NCBI GenBank assembly: GCA_013398295.1
Contig: VZSF01009053.1
Span: forward strand, 1 to 64,000
DNA: 64,000 nt
Origin: Chionis minor
Taxonomy: Eukaryota > Chordata > Aves > Charadriiformes > Chionididae
Reading direction: 5' to 3'
The notes under the pieces were generated by a model. It saw only the letters and a program-made list of their open reading frames with translations. It did not search any database and had not been told where the DNA came from. How positions within the stretch are numbered: the stretch's first letter is position 1; every line of letters begins with the position of its first letter. Made by a program: the position numbers and the translations under genes. This document shows positions 60,101 to 64,000 of the stretch, in pieces.

Positions 60101-60527
60101 TCAGTGACTCTGTGTATTTCTACGTGTTGATGCATGATCTCGTGCATGAAAGGAAATAAAGTGATTGACGAGAATTCCTAAAAATGTTTTAAATTTAATA
60201 TCAAAGAACATTTAGCATTAAGTTACCATGACTGATGGAAGGTCTTAAGCTGATTTGTCTCAACTTTGCTGTTACCTGTATCGCTCTTCTAATGTATACT
60301 TTATATGCATAGAGTTTGTTTATTGTATTTTTGTTTACAGGAGGGCTTAAATGGCAACTTTCTTGTTGGTTCTAAAATTGTTTGCAGAAACAGATGTGCG
60401 TCAACTGTTGGGCTTGCTATAAAAATGTGTCTGTATGTATATGTAGACGCTTTAATGAAAGGAGATAGTTCTGTTAATTATTCTCTATTTGCTGTTTTTA
60501 AAGTGATGATCTCTTGTTTTCTTCTAG
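54116..60527 (+). other. PIAS1: PIAS1 intron 2, last part
   Basis: AT-rich intron. A GTC/CTC triplet repeat at 56826-56850 lies in a GC-richer patch at 56770-57130. T and A tracts occur near 55936, 59206 and 59765. The intron ends in ctcttgttttcttctag. No nested gene or recognised transposon is seen. Confidence 0.45.
56826..56850. repeat. GTC/CTC triplet microsatellite
   Basis: Five GTC units run directly into CTC units. It is a short compound trinucleotide repeat. Confidence 0.8.
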
Positions 60528-60612
60528 CATCAGATAACAGTCAGCGATTTCGAGAAACCTGCTTTGCATTTGCACTGACGCCACAACAAGTGCAGCAAAT
60601 CAGCAGTTCAAT
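60528..60612 (+). CDS. PIAS1: PIAS1 coding exon 3 (PINIT domain)
   Basis: This 85-base exon carries two bases completing the alanine codon begun in exon 2. It then encodes SDNSQRFRETCFAFALTPQQ and the following VQQISSS, about residues 157-185. The acceptor is gttttcttctag and the donor is tcaat|gtgagt; phase 1 in, phase 2 out. The phase matches exon 2 (469 coding bases before it if exon 1 gives 24) and exon 4. The residues agree with PIAS1 as I remember it and belong to the N-terminal half of the PINIT fold, which helps place SUMO and substrate during ligation. Confidence 0.96.
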
Positions 60613-61252
60613 GTGAGTTTGATCAGTAATACAGTATTTTAAAATAAAAATAAATAAAAAAGGAGCTAGCTTACCATTCCTTTCATCTGAAATGTGATCT
60701 AAAGAACACAGGTGTATGCGTAGTACCTCAGAGAACACTTCTGGGGAATACTGTTCTCCTTTGTATGTAAGCAGATGGAGAGGAAGAGGCTGAGGAAGAC
60801 AGAATTAAATGCCACCACTGTCCAGTGAGTATTGAGCAGGTTTCTCTTGCACGAAGTGCTGTACAAATACATAACTCTTCTTACTGCAGCCCTTTCTCAC
60901 CACCAGTCATATCCGTTGTTGAGTTCTGAGTTTACTCACTCCATAAAGCCAATATGTCACAGTGACCCATCAGAATTTTCTTTATACTATAGAGAATAGA
61001 AGAAAAAAAAAAAAAAAAAGAAAATGGTAGAGGTCAGATGAGAAGTTAATTGATTTATTTACCTGGAAAAATAAAAAGCGTACCTTTAAGTTTGTCTTGA
61101 GAGTGGTGGTTTCACCAGAAGAAGGAAAGTGTGGGATGCAGTATATGTACCGGAAGGTGTGGTTTACATACATTGAATTTACACCTCTGACAAAACACTG
61201 ATGAACCTCTTGTGTAAACAGTGTGGTTTAACCTGTGTTCTCTTGGTTCTAG
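60613..61252 (+). other. PIAS1: PIAS1 intron 3
   Basis: Short GT-AG intron of 640 bases with a long A-rich tract at about 61003-61019. Nothing else is recognised. Confidence 0.85.
61003..61019. repeat. Poly-A tract in intron 3
   Basis: An A run of about 17 bases, without a recognisable retrotransposon body before it. Confidence 0.8.
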
Positions 61253-61300
61253 GGATATTTCTGGGACCAAATGTGACTTCACAGTACAGGTCCAGCTAAG
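61253..61300 (+). CDS. PIAS1: PIAS1 coding exon 4 (PINIT domain)
   Basis: This 48-base micro-exon was found by extending the PIAS1 reading. Its first base completes the methionine codon of exon 3, followed by DISGTKCDFTVQVQL and two bases of the next arginine, about residues 185-201. The acceptor is tcttggttctag and the donor is ctaag|gtatgt; phase 2 in, phase 2 out. It would be missed by a plain open-frame search. The beta-strand-like pattern CDFTVQVQL belongs to the PINIT core. Confidence 0.95.
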
Positions 61301-62811
61301 GTATGTATTTGTATTCCCTGTTCTTAATGCTGTTGCTTTTTAAAATGTATCAGATACATGCTTCCTAGCAGATCGGGCTTTCCTTTCTGGAGAAGAGTCT
61401 CATCCTGTTGTTTTCTTGAAGAGCTTGCTGCTGGCTGCTTTGAAAAGGGCAGACTTAGCTACTTGTCCGTGTTACACGCAGCTTTCCTGAAGCTGCTGGT
61501 GGCCTGATATCCGGTGTGTGAGAAGACTGTGTGCGCTCTAGCTATATAGCCAGCTGATTTTTTCAATTTGTTATTTTAGATTGTGTGCATGCTCTTTTTT
61601 TTTAACTCCGTGTCTGTCAGACTCCAGGTGCCTGGGCCTTCAAAATCTGCATGCAGGGAGAGTTATTTTTCCTAGTAGAGATGTCAAACACAGTATTTCC
61701 TGGGCATGGCAGCCCAAGGTCTGCTTTTCTTTAGCCAGTGCGAGGCACGACTTTGGGAACGACCAGGTTGGGTCTTTTACCTGTTGGTTATTGTAGAGGT
61801 TTTGACAAATACATTGGAAGTTGATTAAATCCTGTGTATCCCTGTAATTCTGCAGGGCTGTGAGCAGAGCTGACTTCAGAGCTTGCTCCTGTCAAAAATG
61901 ACTCTCTTTCCTTTCACCCCCCCGGTCGTGTCTGCACGGTGAGCTGTTAACTCACCAGACAGAAAGTGATTGCTTTTGGGTCTTGCTTGTTAGGCTGCCT
62001 TCTGCTGATCAGCAAGTCAGGCTGGCTTGGTGTGGGGTCGCATGGACCAAGGGGTGAGGAGGGCATGAGGGAAAATGGGGACAGAAGGTGGCTCTCCCTT
62101 TTTGAGAGCAGCAGCCTTTTAGGCTCAGCTGCGTCGAAGAGCTATACCCTGATGTGATGGTACGTTTGCGTGAATGAGGCAGGTCCCCTGGAAGAAATCC
62201 AGTTGAGTTGAGAGGCTCTTTTTGGTCCTTCGAATGCCTATTGTCCACGGTCTTGGCCGACACACATTTCGTAGGACAAGGAAGGGTGTGTCTTATTTTG
62301 GTTCCAGCAGCAAGTAAGCCTGGCTGAGCTGAAGTAAATAAATAAAATTGTCTGAACTTAAGTAATAGGCTTGACATAGGCATGAGGATAGCGTTTGATG
62401 CTGTGGCTAATGGCTGGCTGGTTTATTGAAGTCGAAGGAGGGACGGTTGAAGAGACTCTATGTTTTGTCCTTTGTGAAACCCTGGTCTTGTATCAAGCGG
62501 TCAGGCTGGAGAAGCGGTAGGAAAGAAACTCGGATGATCTATCTCTTGTAACAGGAACCTACACATCTGAATGAGTCAGAGTCAATCTGAGGAATTCAAG
62601 AAATCTGAGGAGGAACCTACAGCCATCTTGAACCAAACCTGTAATTTTGGGGGGCTTTCCTGCTTAATGATCTGTGCAGCTAATTTGAGGATTGTGTTTA
62701 GCGAGATGTGTCATGCTTTCATAACTCAGTGGAAAAGAAATTTCCTTCTAGGAAGAGGCGATCTTTAAATCACTTTAGAAGTGAAAGATGATGGAAGCTC
62801 TTTGCTTTCAG
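61301..62811 (+). other. PIAS1: PIAS1 intron 4
   Basis: GT-AG intron of 1511 bases. It holds short chance open frames but no exon or repeat that I recognise. Confidence 0.85.
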
Positions 62812-62902
62812 GTTTTGTTTGTCAGAAACCAGTTGTCCACAAGAAGATCACTTCCCACCCAATCTGTGTGTGAAAGTAAATGGGAAACCATGCAGCCTTC
62901 CA
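62812..62902 (+). CDS. PIAS1: PIAS1 coding exon 5 (PINIT domain)
   Basis: This 91-base exon begins with the base that completes the arginine codon and encodes [20 protein letters not shown] then [10 protein letters not shown], about residues 201-231. The acceptor is ttgctttcag and the donor is ccttcca|gtaagt; phase 2 in, phase 0 out. The pattern NLCVKVN.KPCSLP is diagnostic of PIAS proteins. The glycine after KVN differs from the threonine I recall in human PIAS1, an apparent lineage substitution. Confidence 0.96.
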
Positions 62903-63592
62903 GTAAGTAAGATGTTATTTTGATATACATAATTGGATAGCATTATTAGGAACTGTCTGTCAGAAATTAGCCTGACAATTTATCCTAATCTTTGTTTTCA
63001 CATTTTGAAGTATTTGAATGAAGATGAATAGATGAATGGAAAAGACAGTTAAGTAAGTTGTTTCTCAGGAGACTGGCCGATGGATCCAGAAGATTAATTT
63101 TCAAAAAACATGGCAGCAAATTTTTGTCTGACAAATATCCAGTGAGTCTGGTTGAAATTGGACTCTGTTTTGGAGGTTGTCTGTGCAGGGAGTTAGATCG
63201 TCACTGACCAAGAGGACTAAAGAGAGAAATGCCAACTTACAGTGCCGGGGCGGCGCACAGGGTAGCCCGGGCTGTGTTAGCCAGGCAGCTTGAGTAGCAG
63301 TACTGAGAAAGCAACGATGGCCAGGGGGCCTTGGAGTAGTCCGGTGGGCAGGGTTAGGATTTGGAAAGCGCAAGGCTCTGTATAAGGAGAAAGGGCTTGT
63401 AAAATACCTGATACTTTATTGTCTGAGATAGGTAGACAGATAGATATCTACATCTATCTTTAAATCGGAAAGGAAGCCTGATTCAGGTGAGAGACAGCTT
63501 TCACTGGGGCAGGGTTGTGGTGAGAGGGGAAGAAGGCAAAAGCAGTATTTATTTTTTTGTTTTGCTGAGGGGAAAAATACTTTGATTTCTAG
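62903..63592 (+). other. PIAS1: PIAS1 intron 5
   Basis: GT-AG intron of 690 bases. It contains a short GATA-type repeat with an inverted word (agatagat / atctatct) at about 63438-63460. Nothing else is recognised. Confidence 0.85.
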
Positions 63593-63727
63593 GGCTATCT
63601 TCCACCAACCAAAAATGGTGTTGAACCAAAGCGACCTAGCCGACCAATCAACATTACCTCACTCGTCAGATTATCCACGACGGTACCAAACACAATCGTT
63701 GTTTCATGGACTGCAGAAATTGGAAGA
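63593..63727 (+). CDS. PIAS1: PIAS1 coding exon 6 (contains the PINIT motif)
   Basis: This 135-base exon (45 codons, phase 0 at both ends) encodes [20 protein letters not shown] and the rest through WTAEIGR, about residues 232-276. It includes the signature P-I-N-I-T at about 249-253 that names the domain, needed for nuclear retention of PIAS proteins. The acceptor is ttgatttctag and the donor is ggaaga|gtaagt. Because it is in phase 0 at both ends, skipping it would keep the reading frame. The rest of PINIT, the SP-RING, the SUMO-interacting motif and the acidic and Ser/Thr-rich tail must lie beyond the window. Confidence 0.97.
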
Positions 63728-64000
63728 GTAAGTAACTTTGGTACATAATGCTGTCTAAAGCTTATTAGTTTCTGCTTTGGCATCTGTTTGAAAGATTTGA
63801 AAGATAAGCAAGTTTAATTGTGCAGAAAATACTTTATGGTTTAGCAGTAGGCTGTTCCTTCTTTTGATTGTATGGCTTTATGCTAGGCAGATACGACATG
63901 CTCCCGTAGCTCAGTAGCCCTCAGATTTTTTTGGTGTGATCTCTCCCTCTTCACCCCCCACCCACCTACCTATCTTTGTGACTCATGGAGGGCCCAGATA
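63728..64000 (+). other. PIAS1: Start of PIAS1 intron 6 (cut by window end)
   Basis: Sequence after the exon 6 donor. The phrase gctcccgtagctcagt near 63900 resembles a tRNA 5' end but no cloverleaf follows. No exon is seen before the window ends. Confidence 0.8.

Noticed and set aside
63895..63930. tRNA-like phrase gctcccgtagctcagt; a related word also near 40188
   Set aside because: No anticodon arm, no T-loop ggttcgaatc, and no acceptor-stem complement follow in either place.
1..64000. CRISPR arrays, operons, prokaryotic mobile elements, endogenous retrovirus genes
   Set aside because: No regularly spaced repeats, no tightly packed frames with ribosome-binding sites, and no recognisable gag, pol or env reading frames apart from the LINE-type reverse-transcriptase tail of CR1.

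Overview
This window reads as vertebrate nuclear DNA, most probably from a bird. It has long AT-rich non-coding stretches, a GC-rich CpG-island promoter containing an assembly gap, GT-AG introns, and many CR1-type LINE fragments, the dominant retrotransposon of birds. There is no sign of bacterial-style gene packing, operons or CRISPR arrays.

The only protein-coding gene I can support is PIAS1 (protein inhibitor of activated STAT 1, a SUMO E3 ligase), on the plus strand. Five coding exons, called exons 2-6 by analogy with the family, lie at 46377-46821, 60528-60612, 61253-61300, 62812-62902 and 63593-63727. Each has consensus splice sites and the reading phases join without error. Together they encode about residues 9-276: the SAP domain with its LXXLL motif, the linker, and most of the PINIT domain including the P-I-N-I-T residues. 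The first exon, expected to carry about 8 codons, is not visible. It probably lies in the 559-base run of N (19564-20122) inside the CpG island at about 18990-20640. The RING (SP-RING), SIM and C-terminal exons would lie beyond the right edge.

Layout: 1-2300 is mostly GC-rich non-coding DNA, with a sharp AT-rich insert at about 870-1200. A long degraded CR1 copy lies at 3105-4240. From 4240 to 18990 is a gene-free intergenic stretch, increasingly AT-rich after about 11.4 kb, with an ancient MIR-like SINE relic near 13.4 kb. 18990-20640 is the promoter island. Intron 1 (at least 26 kb) carries four CR1 copies (27.0, 29.6-30.8, 34.3 and 39.0 kb) and one probable CR1 fragment (33.6 kb). Intron 2 (13.7 kb) carries a CR1 tail, a small GC island at 53.5-53.8 kb, and about 250 bp after it a perfect 14-bp inverted repeat that extends into a pre-miRNA-like hairpin at 54060-54115. 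Introns 3-5 are short (640, 1511 and 690 bp).

The hairpin next to an intragenic GC island is the most interesting unexplained signal. No new multi-gene system is visible. All calls come from reading the sequence and remembered family knowledge; no database search was run.
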